Source of the DNA: JARRPM01 sp963792815
GTDB lineage: Bacteria > Pseudomonadota > Gammaproteobacteria > Pseudomonadales > Halieaceae
Length of the DNA: 64,000 bases
NCBI GenBank assembly: GCA_963792815.1
Contig: CAWBXR010000001.1
Coordinates: 186,001 to 250,000 of the forward strand
Reading direction: 5' to 3'
The notes under the pieces were generated by a model, which ran no database searches, was not told where the DNA came from, and saw nothing but the letters and a program-made list of their open reading frames with translations. The position numbers and the translations under genes are program-made. The first letter of the stretch is position 1, and each line of letters starts with the position of its first letter. Positions 1 to 8,842 of this stretch are shown here, one piece after another.

Positions 1-1509
1 CCCACAGTGCAGGCCGATGTCCACGTTCCAGTCCTCGTAGGCGTTGATCCAGGGCTCCTGCTTCATGGCGCCCTTGGGTGTCATGGCGCCGGCTTCCATG
101 CTGGTATGGATCTCGTCCCCGGTGCGATCGAGGAAGCCGGTGTTGATGAATACCAGCCGCTCACGGGCTACCCGGATGCACTCTTTCAGGTTGACCGTGG
201 TGCGGCGCTCCTCGTCCATGATGCCGACCTTGAGTGTGTTCCGCTTCAGGCCGAGGGCGTCCTCGATGCGCTCGAACAGGGTGCAGGTAAAGGCAACTTC
301 CTCCGGCCCATGCATCTTGGGCTTGACGATGTAGACGCTGCCCTGGCGTGAATTGCGGTTGGCGTCGCCGGGCTTTTGCAGATCGTGCAGGGCGATCATG
401 GCGGTGAACATGCCGTCCATGATGCCCTCGGGAATCTCCTGTCCGCGGCTGTCGAGGATCGCGTCGTTGGTCATCAGGTGACCCACGTTGCGCACGAACA
501 TCAGGCTGCGGCCAGGCAATACCAGTTCCCCGCCCGCGGCGGCGGTGAATACCCGGTCGGGGTTCAGGTGGCGGGTCAGGCTCTTGCCGCCCTTGTCGAA
601 GGTGTCGGCCAGGTCGCCGCGCATCAGGCCCAGCCAGTTGCGGTAGACCACGGCCTTGTCCTGGGCGTCCACTGCGGCGACCGAGTCCTCGCAGTCCTGG
701 ATCGTAGTGAGGGCGGCTTCGAGCACGAGGTCTTTCACGCCGGCGGGATCGGTGCTGCCGATCGGGCTGCCGGGGTCGATCTGGATTTCGATGTGCAGGC
801 CGTTGTGCCGCAGCAGGACGCCAGTGGGAGAGTCCGGCTCACCGGTATAGCCACGAAACTGATTCGGGTCCGCCAGCGAACTGATGCGGCCATCGTCCAG
901 TACCACCTGCAGCTTGCCTGCCACCACGGTGTAGGACCTGGACTGGCTGTGACTGCCTGTGGACAGGGGGCAATGGCGGTTGAGGAAATCCCTGGCATAG
1001 GCGATGACCTTCGCGCCCCGCACCGGGTTATAGGGGCCGCTGCGCTGGGCGCCGTCATCCTCGGGGATCACGTCGGTGCCGTACAGGGCGTCGTAAAGGC
1101 TGCCCCAGCGCGCGTTGGCGGCGTTCAGGGCGTAGCGGGCGTTCATCACCGGCACCACCAGCTGGGGGCCTGCCAGGGTTGCCACCTCAGGATCCACGTT
1201 TTCAGTACCGATCGAAAAGTCTTCGCCTTCAGGCAACAGATAGCCGATGTCGGTCAGGAAGGCCTTGTAGGCGGCGCGGTCGTACCCCGGCCCCGGGTTG
1301 GCCTGGTGCCACGCGTCTATTTTCGCCTGCAGGTCTTCGCGGGTTGCCAGCAGGCTGCGGTTGCGGGGCGCCAGTTCATCGACGATAGCTGCCAGGGATT
1401 GCCAGAACTGGTCCGGGGCGATGCCCGTGCCCGGGGCGATCTCTTCTTCGAGCAATGCGCATAAAACAGGGGCAACCTGCATGCCACCGCGCTGGATACG
1501 GTCAGTCAT
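1..1509 (-). CDS. glcB: malate synthase G, N-terminal 503 residues (cut by window edge)
   Basis: Condenses glyoxylate with acetyl-CoA to malate in the glyoxylate bypass; a cytosolic monomeric enzyme. The minus-strand reading frame is open from an ATG at 1509 to the window start without a stop. It gives about 503 of the roughly 720 residues usual for the G isoform. Recognisable blocks are MFVRNVGHLM near residue 340 (the family's catalytic Arg region), GIMDEERRT near 430 (metal-binding Glu) and FINTGFLDRTGDEIH near 455 (metal-binding Asp region). The C-terminal part carrying the catalytic-base Asp lies outside the window. A LysR-type regulator lies just upstream on the same strand, with a palindrome in the 152-base gap. 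A 362-residue open frame on the opposite strand is a codon-bias shadow. Confidence 0.95.
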   Translation of the reverse strand, partial: MTDRIQRGGMQVAPVLCALLEEEIAPGTGIAPDQFWQSLAAIVDELAPRNRSLLATREDLQAKIDAWHQANPGPGYDRAAYKAFLTDIGYLLPEGEDFSIGTENVDPEVATLAGPQLVVPVMNARYALNAANARWGSLYDALYGTDVIPEDDGAQRSGPYNPVRGAKVIAYARDFLNRHCPLSTGSHSQSRSYTVVAGKLQVVLDDGRISSLADPNQFRGYTGEPDSPTGVLLRHNGLHIEIQIDPGSPIGSTDPAGVKDLVLEAALTTIQDCEDSVAAVDAQDKAVVYRNWLGLMRGDLADTFDKGGKSLTRHLNPDRVFTAAAGGELVLPGRSLMFVRNVGHLMTNDAILDSRGQEIPEGIMDGMFTAMIALHDLQKPGDANRNSRQGSVYIVKPKMHGPEEVAFTCTLFERIEDALGLKRNTLKVGIMDEERRTTVNLKECIRVARERLVFINTGFLDRTGDEIHTSMEAGAMTPKGAMKQEPWINAYEDWNVDIGLHCG

Positions 1510-1583
1510 GGTGAAATTCCTTTGTGAATTTGATTGGCGGCAAACGAGGCCCCGATAAAGGACAGAGTTTAGGGTCGGGACCA

Positions 1584-1599
1584 TAATTTAGCTAATTTA
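1584..1599. promoter_or_regulatory. candidate LysR-type operator upstream of glcB
   Basis: TAATTTAG followed by CTAATTTA forms a 16-base imperfect palindrome with one mismatched position per arm and a perfect TTAGCTAA core. It sits in an AT-rich island (about 1580-1612) that contrasts with the GC-rich surroundings. The position about 75-90 bases upstream of the glcB start, and the adjacent LysR gene, suit a T-N11-A type site. Binding is inferred only. Confidence 0.35.
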
Positions 1600-1661
1600 T
1601 CGTTTTTATCATCGGCATTCCGGCTGTGAATATTTTGTGGTCCGATGCGAGCCCCCTTGGT

Positions 1662-2636
1662 TCAGGGGGTGGGGGCCTTGTCGTCCAGTTCCCGAGCGGT
1701 ATCCGCGATCAATTTGCGCAGCCATTTGTTTGCCGGGTTGTGCTGCAACAGGGGGCTCCAGGCCATTTTGAGCTCCAGCGGGGGGATCTCAAGCGGTGGC
1801 TCACGCAGCACGACACGTGGATTGTCGCGCTTCAACTGGGCCGCCCGGGTGGGCAGGGTGACGATCAGGTCGTTTTGTTCCGCCAGGGTCATGGCGGCCT
1901 GGTAGTGCCGGGTAAATACCCTTATCTGGCGCTTTTTTCCCAGTTTGTTGAGTGCCAGGTCCACCCAGCCCAGGCGCTGTACATCGTCCGGGTTGACCCC
2001 CACCCCGACCCCCATGCCGGTTTTACTGACCCACACGTGGTTGGCCTTGAAGTAGTTGTCCAGGGTGAAATCCTGCAACACAGGGTTTTCGGGGCTCAGC
2101 ACGCAGGTAAAGGTGTCGTTCCACAGGTGTATCTGGTGAAAGGACTGGGGCATGGAGTCGAAGCGGTTGATCACCATGTCCACCTTGCCCCGCTCCACGT
2201 CCAGGAAGCTCACATCGCTTGGGGTCATGATGTCCAGGGTCAGGCCGGGGGCCAGCGTGCGGAGCTTGCCCAGCACGCTGGGGAACAGGGTGGACTCGGC
2301 GTAGTCGCTGGCCATGATGCGGAACACCCGGTGTGCGTTGCGGGCGTCAAACTCCGAGCGGGGCTGCACTGCCCGATCGATGCTGGTGAGTACCTCCCGC
2401 ACTATCGGTTCCAGTTCCAGGGCCCGTTCGGTCGGGGTCATACCCTCGCTGGTGCGCACCAGCAGGGGGTCGTCGAACAGTTCCCGCAGGCGGCGCAGGC
2501 CGTTGCTCATGGCGGGCTGTGACAGGTTGAGCTGGTTGGCTGCCTGGGTGACATTGCGCTCGCGCAGCAGCGCATCCAGGTATACCAGCAGGTTCAGGTC
2601 GACACGGTTGATGTTCAGAAGTCGCTCCGTATTCAT
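1662..2636 (-). CDS. LysR-family transcriptional regulator
   Basis: A 324-residue DNA-binding regulator of normal LysR length. The N-terminal winged helix-turn-helix covers about residues 10-70 (RNVTQAANQLNLSQPAMSNG is the recognition region). The rest is the periplasmic-binding-protein-like effector domain. The overall style resembles the NodD/PbpR-like branch. It is transcribed toward glcB and ends 152 bases before the glcB start, so control of malate synthase is a reasonable inference but not shown. The effector is unknown. It is divergent from rraA, and the 166-base gap between them probably holds both promoters. Confidence 0.9.
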   Translation of the reverse strand: MNTERLLNINRVDLNLLVYLDALLRERNVTQAANQLNLSQPAMSNGLRRLRELFDDPLLVRTSEGMTPTERALELEPIVREVLTSIDRAVQPRSEFDARNAHRVFRIMASDYAESTLFPSVLGKLRTLAPGLTLDIMTPSDVSFLDVERGKVDMVINRFDSMPQSFHQIHLWNDTFTCVLSPENPVLQDFTLDNYFKANHVWVSKTGMGVGVGVNPDDVQRLGWVDLALNKLGKKRQIRVFTRHYQAAMTLAEQNDLIVTLPTRAAQLKRDNPRVVLREPPLEIPPLELKMAWSPLLQHNPANKWLRKLIADTARELDDKAPTP

Positions 2637-2802
2637 TCAGCGAATGGTAAGAATGATGCCTATTGACGAGGGGAATTATACCCGGCACCGGGACCGGTTG
2701 CACCGTGTCTTGAACGACCCTCGCGCCGCCCGGGGGGTGGCGCGGTGACCGCCAGGCATTAGAATAGCCGCTGACCCTCACCGCCCTGCATGGAACCTGA
2801 CT

Positions 2803-3282
2803 ATGACTACAATCTCCACCCCTGATCTGACCGATGCGCATCCCGAGGCCTGCGCTATCGAATTGCAATTCAACAGCTATGGCCAGGTAAAGCAGTTTGG
2901 CGGGGCAGCGGTGACGATCAAGTGCCACGAGGACAATTCGCTGGTCAAGCAGTGTGTGGCAGAGCCGGGCGACGGGCGGGTGATCGTGGTGGATGGCGGC
3001 GGTTCCCTGCGCAGGGCCCTGCTGGGAGATATGCTGGCTGAGCAGGCGGCTGCCAATGGCTGGGCCGGCCTGGTGATCAATGGCGCTGTGCGGGACGTGG
3101 ATGAAATTGCAGTGACTGCGGTCGGTGTCCAGGCGCTGGGCCAATGCCCGTTCAAGACCGAGAAACTGGGGGTGGGGCAGCGCGATATCCCGGTAGCCTT
3201 TGGTGGCGCCCTAATAGCGCCCGGGGATTACATCTACGCCGACAATAACGGCGTGATCGTCAGCAAAACGCCCCTTTTATAG
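2803..3282 (+). CDS. rraA: RraA-family protein (ribonuclease E activity regulator)
   Basis: A 159-residue RraA/MenG-like protein. In E. coli RraA binds RNase E and inhibits mRNA decay; some relatives are class II aldolases. Visible motifs are VDGGGSLRRALLGDMLA near residues 65-80 and GLVINGAVRDVDE near 90-102. The latter is the G-x-x-R-D type surface motif shared by the whole fold. Length and these motifs match the proteobacterial regulator. The final 6 bases overlap the end of the convergent nadC gene. Confidence 0.88.
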   Translation: MTTISTPDLTDAHPEACAIELQFNSYGQVKQFGGAAVTIKCHEDNSLVKQCVAEPGDGRVIVVDGGGSLRRALLGDMLAEQAAANGWAGLVINGAVRDVDEIAVTAVGVQALGQCPFKTEKLGVGQRDIPVAFGGALIAPGDYIYADNNGVIVSKTPLL

Positions 3283-4131
3283 CAGCCTCATCGACAGGTC
3301 CAGTGCCTTGCAGTCCTTGGTCAGGGCGCCGATGGAAATGTAATCCACACCGGTCTCGGCGATCGGTCGCAGGGTCTCCCCGGTGACATTGCCCGAGGCT
3401 TCCAGCTCTACCCGGCCGTCACTGAGGGCGACGGCGCTGGCCATCTGGGCCAGCGAGAAATTGTCCAGCATGATGCGGTCGCAGCCGGCGGCCAGGGCCT
3501 GCTCCAGTTCCTCCAGGCTTTCCACTTCCACCTCCACCGGCTTGCCCGGCGCAAATTGCCTGGCTGCCTGAACCGCCCGGGCGATACCCCCCGCCGCGTG
3601 AATGTGGTTTTCCTTGATCAGGAAGGCGTCGTACAGACCGATGCGGTGGTTGTAGCAGCCGCCACAGCTGACGGCGTACTTCTGGGCGATACGCAGGCCG
3701 GGGATGGTCTTGCGGGTATCCAGCAGTCGAACCCCGGTGCCCCTGACCAGGCTTGCGTAGTGCGCGCAGACGGTGGCGGTGCCGGACAGCAGCTGGAGAA
3801 AATTCAGGGCCGAGCGCTCGCCGGTCAACAGGCCGCGGGCGGGGCCGCTCACGGTGAACAGCAGATCTCCGGCGCTGATGGCGTCGCCGTCAGCGGCCTG
3901 CCAATCCAGCACAATGGAAGCGTCCAGCTCGGTGAATACCCGGTCTACCCAGGCCCGCCCGCACAGCACGCCGTTCTCCCGGGTGATCACCCGGGCGCGG
4001 GCCGTCTCGGCGGCGGGAATCAGGGCGGCTGTAATATCACCGCTGCCCACATCCTCCGCCAGCGCAGCGCGCACGTTGGCCAGGACTACCTCGTCACTGG
4101 GCTTGATTTTTTCGGGAGATGGCTGGTTCAT
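3277..4131 (-). CDS. nadC: nicotinate-nucleotide pyrophosphorylase (carboxylating)
   Basis: Converts quinolinate and PRPP to nicotinate mononucleotide in NAD de novo synthesis. The 284-residue length is normal. Signature segments include RVITRENGVLCGRAW (N-terminal domain), SALNFLQLLSGTAT, LLDTRKTIPGLR near residues 138-150 with the active-site Arg/Lys, GGCYNHRIGLYDAFLIKENH, and VEVEVESLEELEQAL followed by IMLDNFS. Start is the ATG at 4131. The gene diverges from ampD across 111 bases, an arrangement (nadC-ampD-ampE) common in gammaproteobacteria. Confidence 0.96.
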   Translation of the reverse strand: MNQPSPEKIKPSDEVVLANVRAALAEDVGSGDITAALIPAAETARARVITRENGVLCGRAWVDRVFTELDASIVLDWQAADGDAISAGDLLFTVSGPARGLLTGERSALNFLQLLSGTATVCAHYASLVRGTGVRLLDTRKTIPGLRIAQKYAVSCGGCYNHRIGLYDAFLIKENHIHAAGGIARAVQAARQFAPGKPVEVEVESLEELEQALAAGCDRIMLDNFSLAQMASAVALSDGRVELEASGNVTGETLRPIAETGVDYISIGALTKDCKALDLSMRLL

Positions 4132-4242
4132 AGGGCAGACTTGGGACGAAGGGAGAGCGATTGTAGCAGCTGACGCCGGGGCCTGTTAATCCTCGCTGTC
4201 GCGGACATTGAGTGCATCGGCAGCTTGCGACTATCATGGCGT

Positions 4243-4830
4243 ATGGTCCCTGAAAGTACAGTAAAGACATTTACCCTGGCAGAGGGTTGGTTGCAGCAGG
4301 CGCGCCGGGCTCCCTCGCCGAATTTTGGCCCCCGACCCGGTGGCTGCCCTCCGCGCTTACTCGTCATCCACAATATTTCGCTGCCGCCGGGCCAGTACGG
4401 CGGTGACCATATCGAGCGCCTGTTCACCAATTGCCTTGACTGGGACGAGCACCCTTTTTTCGACGAGATCAGGGGGGCCGAGGTCTCGGCGCACCTGTTG
4501 ATCCGGCGCTGTGGAGAGCTGGTGCAGTTTGTCGACCTGGGAGAGCGCGCCTGGCACGCCGGCCAGTCGTGTTTCGCCGGGCAGGACAATTGCAATGATT
4601 TCAGTATCGGCATTGAACTGGAGGGAACCGACGATGAGGCTTACACTGAGGTCCAGTACCAGGTGCTGGCAGCGGTGACCCGTGCACTCCTGGAATACTA
4701 CGATGACATGGGCGTGGACCGCATCGTCGGCCACAGCGACATCGCCCCCGGGCGAAAGACAGACCCGGGTCCGGCCTTTGACTGGCACAAATATCGCAGC
4801 CTACTGGCTGCCGCAGGGGAAAAAGTATGA
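4243..4830 (+). CDS. ampD: 1,6-anhydro-N-acetylmuramyl-L-alanine amidase
   Basis: Cytosolic zinc amidase that removes the stem peptide from anhydro-muropeptides during wall recycling; its loss induces AmpC beta-lactamase in many bacteria. N-acetylmuramoyl-L-alanine amidase type 2 fold: LLVIHNISLPPGQYGG holds the first zinc His, and VGHSDIAPGRKTDPGPAFDW near the C-terminus holds the second His and the Asp ligand. I place the start at ATG 4243 (MVPESTVK); an in-frame ATG 18 bases upstream is possible. The stop overlaps the ampE start (ATGA), showing translational coupling. Confidence 0.94.
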   Translation: MVPESTVKTFTLAEGWLQQARRAPSPNFGPRPGGCPPRLLVIHNISLPPGQYGGDHIERLFTNCLDWDEHPFFDEIRGAEVSAHLLIRRCGELVQFVDLGERAWHAGQSCFAGQDNCNDFSIGIELEGTDDEAYTEVQYQVLAAVTRALLEYYDDMGVDRIVGHSDIAPGRKTDPGPAFDWHKYRSLLAAAGEKV

Positions 4831-5678
4831 CGTTTCTGGCAATCATTCTGGCAGTGTTGTTGCTCCAGGCCTGGGGCACGGCAGAACGAGTGCACACCGA
4901 CGACTGGTTCCACCGTTGGCAATCGAGGGTGTCCGGCTGGGGCCTTTCCGGTGCAGTGGGCCTGGCGGTGCTGGTGTTGTTGCCCGCCGTAGCGGCAGCG
5001 CTGCTGCTCGACATGGTGGAGCCCCTGTTGTTCGGTCTGCTGTGGGTGCCCCTGGCGGCCCTGCTGCTGCTCTATTCCTTTGGCAGGGGGGATTTCCAGG
5101 CTTCCATGGGGCGTTATCGCGGGCACGCCTACAGCGGCGATTTCGAGGGTGCATACCTCGCAGCCTGTGAGGAGTTCGGCTGGGATGACTCGGTGGAAGC
5201 GCCGGATAATGAGGAGGAAGTGCACGCCATGATCCAGCGGGCGCTGCTGTATGAGGGGCTGCAGCGCTGGTTCTGCGTGTTGTTCTATTTTGTCCTGCTG
5301 GGACCGGCCGGGGCCCTGGTCTATCGGCTGATTCAGCTGTGCCGCGACAGCTTTGAGCCCCGGACGGTCGAGAGCTGGCTGTTCCTGCTGGATTGGGTGC
5401 CCGCTCGCCTGCTGGCTGCGACATTTGCCGTCACGGGGGACTTTATCGCCAGCAAGGACACCCTGCTGGCGGAGTTGCGTGAGCACAGTGAGCAGGCCGG
5501 AGCACTGCTCTACCGGGTCGGCTCTGCCGCACTTGGTCCCGAAGCCGGCTGGGCTTCTGGCGAAGACAGCGGCCCCGGCCCCGGTGCCGCGGCGCAAAAT
5601 CGTGAGTTCGATGCGCTGCTGTCCCGTAGTGCGGTGTGCTGGATCGTGGTGTTCTCGCTGCTGGTTCTGCTGTTTTAA
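4827..5678 (+). CDS. ampE: AmpE-like inner-membrane regulatory protein
   Basis: A 283-residue integral membrane protein of the AmpE/CobD-CbiB-like family. AmpE has been proposed as a membrane sensor or transducer in beta-lactamase regulation, but its biochemical role is unsettled. Several hydrophobic segments are visible: residues 1-15, about 38-62, about 65-80, about 145-170 and the extreme C-terminus. The GHAYSGDFEGAYLAACEEFGW region is typical. It follows ampD with a 4-base overlap. The gene is intact. Confidence 0.88.
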   Translation: MTFLAIILAVLLLQAWGTAERVHTDDWFHRWQSRVSGWGLSGAVGLAVLVLLPAVAAALLLDMVEPLLFGLLWVPLAALLLLYSFGRGDFQASMGRYRGHAYSGDFEGAYLAACEEFGWDDSVEAPDNEEEVHAMIQRALLYEGLQRWFCVLFYFVLLGPAGALVYRLIQLCRDSFEPRTVESWLFLLDWVPARLLAATFAVTGDFIASKDTLLAELREHSEQAGALLYRVGSAALGPEAGWASGEDSGPGPGAAAQNREFDALLSRSAVCWIVVFSLLVLLF

Positions 5679-5788
5679 GCCCAGTGTTATAGCGCGCCGA
5701 ATTCGGCCAAAAATGCTGCAATATAACAATCAGCTGCTAAGCTTTTCCGGGAAGAGCCCAGGATCAGGGCTCGAATAAACAACAGGAT

Positions 5789-7360
5789 ATGTCGAGCCCG
5801 CCTATGTCGACAAACGCTGATGCCGATCTGACCCTGCCTTCGGTGGTACCGCCTCTGTGTGTCGACGACGATGCGCAGGGGTTGTTGCTCACCATCATCT
5901 TTCATCCCGACGTCTCCCGTATAGGCGAAGCGGCGCGGATTCCCGATTTGCTCGACACACCGCCCTGGGTGCTGGGACGACGCAGCCCGGACTTTTCCCT
6001 TGCCGGCAACGGTGTTGCATCGGCTCTTGGTGAGCGCGACCTCAGCCGGCAGGCCCTGGCCCTGACTCGCAGGGGGGAAGCACTGGTCATCCGTCGATTA
6101 CCCGGAACCAGTCGTTGCCGTGTCGATGGCGCCGAGCTGGACGGCGATGAAGAACTCGACCGGGAGCGCTTGCGACGGGGTGTCGCCCTGCTGCTGGGTC
6201 ACAGCGTGGTGTTAATGCTGAGGCTTGCACCCATTGCAGCATCGACGGCCGCCCCGGCAATAGCCGCATTGTGCGGCAGCAGCCCCTACATGCTGGAGTT
6301 GCGACAACAGATCGACCGGATCGGCAGGGCTGGGCTGGACGTACTGGTGCGCGGTGAAACAGGTACAGGCAAGGAGCTGGTGGCGGGGGCAATCCACCGT
6401 TTCAGCGAGCGCAGCAGCGGACCGCTGGTCAAGGTCAATATGGCGGCGATCCCACCGGGCCTCGCCGCCGCCACACTGTTTGGTAACAGCCGCGGCGCCT
6501 TTACCGGGGCGACCCGGGCGACCGAGGGTTATTTCGGCCAGGCCCAGGGCGGTACCCTGTTCCTTGACGAAATTGGCGATACCCCTGCAGAGGTGCAGCC
6601 CCAGTTGCTGCGCGCGCTGCAGGAACGGGAAATACAGGCCGTGGGCGGTGCGCTCAGCAGGGTCGATGTCCGCGTCATATCGGCTACCGATGCACCTGTC
6701 GAGGGCGACGGCTGCGACTTCAAGGCGGCCCTGCGTCACAGGCTCGGGGCCTGCGAGATCAACCTGCTGCCCCTGCGGGCGCACCCGGAGGATATCGGTG
6801 AGTTGCTGCGTCACTTCCTGGCACAGCGCAGCCTCGACCTCGACTGTCCGGAACTGCTTCCGGGGCCGGAATCAACGGCACTGGAGATCGCATCGTGGGC
6901 GGAGTTATTCTACAGTTGCCTGCGCTATGACTGGCCGGGCAATGTGCGCGAGCTGGCCAACTGCGCCAGCCAGGTCGCCGTCGCCGGCAGTCGCTCACTG
7001 CCCGACGCTATCCGCCTTTCGCTCCGGCGCGATCCCGTCGGGCAGGGCGGGGAAAAGCAGGCGGATACCAGCAGGCGCAGGATCCGGGAAATCGATGAGA
7101 ACCAGTTTGAAGGTGCGCTGCGGGCCAGTGCCTACGAAGTGGCCGACGTGGCGCGCCAGCTGGGGGTCTCCCGCCAGGCGGTGTACCGGCGCATGGCGGA
7201 TTCACCGCGACATCGGCTGGCGGGACAGGTCCCGCTGGATGAACTGGAGCAGGCCCTGGCTCTGCACGGTGGCAACGCCCACGCGGCAGCGCTGTCACTG
7301 AAAGTGTCACCCAGCGGTTTGCGGTCGCGCCTGCGCGATTCCGGCCTGGCGTGGTTCTAG
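5789..7360 (+). CDS. FHA-domain sigma-54 dependent transcriptional activator
   Basis: A 523-residue bacterial enhancer-binding protein. Residues about 45-145 read as an FHA phosphothreonine-binding domain (LGRRSPDF, then RDLSRQALAL, then a hydrophobic end). The AAA+ sigma-54 domain follows: Walker A GETGTGKE at 189-196, the sigma-54 loop GAFTGA at 236-241, Walker B TLFLDEIGD near 257-264, and an arginine-finger region LRHRLG. The C-terminal part has YDWPGNVREL and two helix-turn-helix-like segments (ADVARQLGVSRQAVYRRM and AAALSLKVSPSGLRSRL). An in-frame ATG 15 bases downstream is an alternative start. A Ser/Thr kinase gene follows after 23 bases, so the FHA domain may read that kinase's phosphorylation; this is an inference. 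Confidence 0.88.
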   Translation: MSSPPMSTNADADLTLPSVVPPLCVDDDAQGLLLTIIFHPDVSRIGEAARIPDLLDTPPWVLGRRSPDFSLAGNGVASALGERDLSRQALALTRRGEALVIRRLPGTSRCRVDGAELDGDEELDRERLRRGVALLLGHSVVLMLRLAPIAASTAAPAIAALCGSSPYMLELRQQIDRIGRAGLDVLVRGETGTGKELVAGAIHRFSERSSGPLVKVNMAAIPPGLAAATLFGNSRGAFTGATRATEGYFGQAQGGTLFLDEIGDTPAEVQPQLLRALQEREIQAVGGALSRVDVRVISATDAPVEGDGCDFKAALRHRLGACEINLLPLRAHPEDIGELLRHFLAQRSLDLDCPELLPGPESTALEIASWAELFYSCLRYDWPGNVRELANCASQVAVAGSRSLPDAIRLSLRRDPVGQGGEKQADTSRRRIREIDENQFEGALRASAYEVADVARQLGVSRQAVYRRMADSPRHRLAGQVPLDELEQALALHGGNAHAAALSLKVSPSGLRSRLRDSGLAWF

Positions 7361-7383
7361 CCGTGCGCCGGGCAGGTACCTGA

Positions 7384-8817
7384 ATGGCCGGGGACGCCAG
7401 GGTCGGCCCTTACCGTATCCTGCGGCTGGTCAACCGGGGTGGCCAGGGCTCGGTTTACCTGGGCTACGACAAACGCCTGCACCGCAGGGTCGCCATCAAA
7501 ATCTACCCACTGCCAGCCGAGCGCGGCGCACGCAAGCGCCTTCTGCTGGAGGCGCAGCTGGTGGCGAGCATCCAGAGCCCGAAGGTGGTGCAGATTCACG
7601 ATGTTATCGAGTCCAGCGAACACCTGGCCATGGTGATGGAGTATGTCCCGGGCTGCGACCTCGAGGAGTTCCTGTGCGCGGTGAGGCCGTCACTTGCCAG
7701 CGTCCTGACTATTGCGGCGGACGTCGCCGGGGCTCTCACGGTGGCCCGCCAGCAGCGTATCGTCCACGGCGACCTGAAGGCTGCCAATGTGCTTATCGGA
7801 GCCGGCGGCAGGGTGAAGTTGACCGACTTCGGCATAGCCCGGCGCCCCGATGCGGGGGCTCGGGATACGGCCAGCCTGTCGGCGCTATCGCCCGAGCAAT
7901 ACCTCGGCAAGCCCCTGGATGAGCGCTCCGACCTGTTCGCCCTCGGTTGCCTTCTGTACCGCATGCTCGGCGGGGTACAGCCCTTCTTCAAGGACGGCAG
8001 GCTCGACAGCCGGGCCCTGCTGACCCTGGCGCCAACGCCGCTGGAGGAGCTTGTGCCGGCCGATGTGGAGTTGCCGCCGGAACTGGTAAAGCTGGTCGCC
8101 TCCCTGCTGGAGAAGGCGCCAGGGAACCGGCCCTCCAGTACGCGCGTGGTGCGCCAGATCCTGCGCCGCGTCGCCCGCGGCATTCCCCTGGCGGCCACCA
8201 ATAGCCTGCTGGAAGAAGCCCGGCCCTGCTTCCGGCCGGAGTCGGCCGATGACATACCGCCTGCCGTGCCAGCCGATCTCGGGCGTGAGGGGCGCTCGAC
8301 AATGCCGGCGGCGGATCGTGTTGGCGGCGGTGCCTGGTTATCATCCGTGTTGCCGCGGCCGTGGCACTGGCCGGCGGCGTTTGCCGGGCTCGCGGGTCTG
8401 GCGTGTCTGGTTTATCTGCTGCAGCTGCCCGCGACAGAGAAGCGGGTCCATATCGACGCACCTGTCGTGCGCCTGGCTGCAGGTGCACAGTTGCCCGGGG
8501 AAATATCCGGCCGCTGGCTGGTAGCGGAAGTGAGCGAGGCCATGCGGGAGCGGCTGGGCCCCCTGCGGGTGAGTGGCCCGGTGGGTGCCACGCCGGTCAC
8601 GACTCTCTACGCCGACCCGGCGCGACGGGAGCAGCAGGGTCCGGCGCCGGAGCAGCTTCAGCTGGATCTGCGCTGCGTTGACCTGCTGTGTGTGTTCGCC
8701 GTGACCCGCAATTGGCAGGGGCGCCAGGCCAACCAGCAGGCGGTATTGTTCCCCGATATGTCAGTGCAGCAGTGGCGTGACATCGTACGCACAACCACCC
8801 GCGCGCTCTATCCCTGA
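7384..8817 (+). CDS. membrane-anchored eukaryotic-like serine/threonine protein kinase
   Basis: A 477-residue Hanks-type kinase. The Gly-rich loop NRGGQGSVYLGYD lies near residues 18-29 and the ATP-binding Lys of AIKIY at 39. The catalytic loop is HGDLKAANVL near 128, where HRD is replaced by HGD (an RD-minus type). DFG lies near 148, followed by SPEQYLGKPLDERSDLFALGCLLYRML in subdomains VIII-IX. One hydrophobic span near residues 327-349 should anchor the protein, leaving about 130 C-terminal residues outside the cytoplasm as a possible sensor of unknown type. It lies 23 bases after the FHA activator gene and probably shares its transcript. The substrate is unknown. Confidence 0.9.
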   Translation: MAGDARVGPYRILRLVNRGGQGSVYLGYDKRLHRRVAIKIYPLPAERGARKRLLLEAQLVASIQSPKVVQIHDVIESSEHLAMVMEYVPGCDLEEFLCAVRPSLASVLTIAADVAGALTVARQQRIVHGDLKAANVLIGAGGRVKLTDFGIARRPDAGARDTASLSALSPEQYLGKPLDERSDLFALGCLLYRMLGGVQPFFKDGRLDSRALLTLAPTPLEELVPADVELPPELVKLVASLLEKAPGNRPSSTRVVRQILRRVARGIPLAATNSLLEEARPCFRPESADDIPPAVPADLGREGRSTMPAADRVGGGAWLSSVLPRPWHWPAAFAGLAGLACLVYLLQLPATEKRVHIDAPVVRLAAGAQLPGEISGRWLVAEVSEAMRERLGPLRVSGPVGATPVTTLYADPARREQQGPAPEQLQLDLRCVDLLCVFAVTRNWQGRQANQQAVLFPDMSVQQWRDIVRTTTRALYP

Positions 8818-8842
8818 AGCGGTTCAGCTTTTGCGCCGTGGT

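Noticed and set aside
376..1464. 362-residue plus-strand open frame opposite glcB
   Set aside because: Composition is a His/Gly/Val-rich mirror of the malate synthase codons; no motif, and the minus strand has clear homology.
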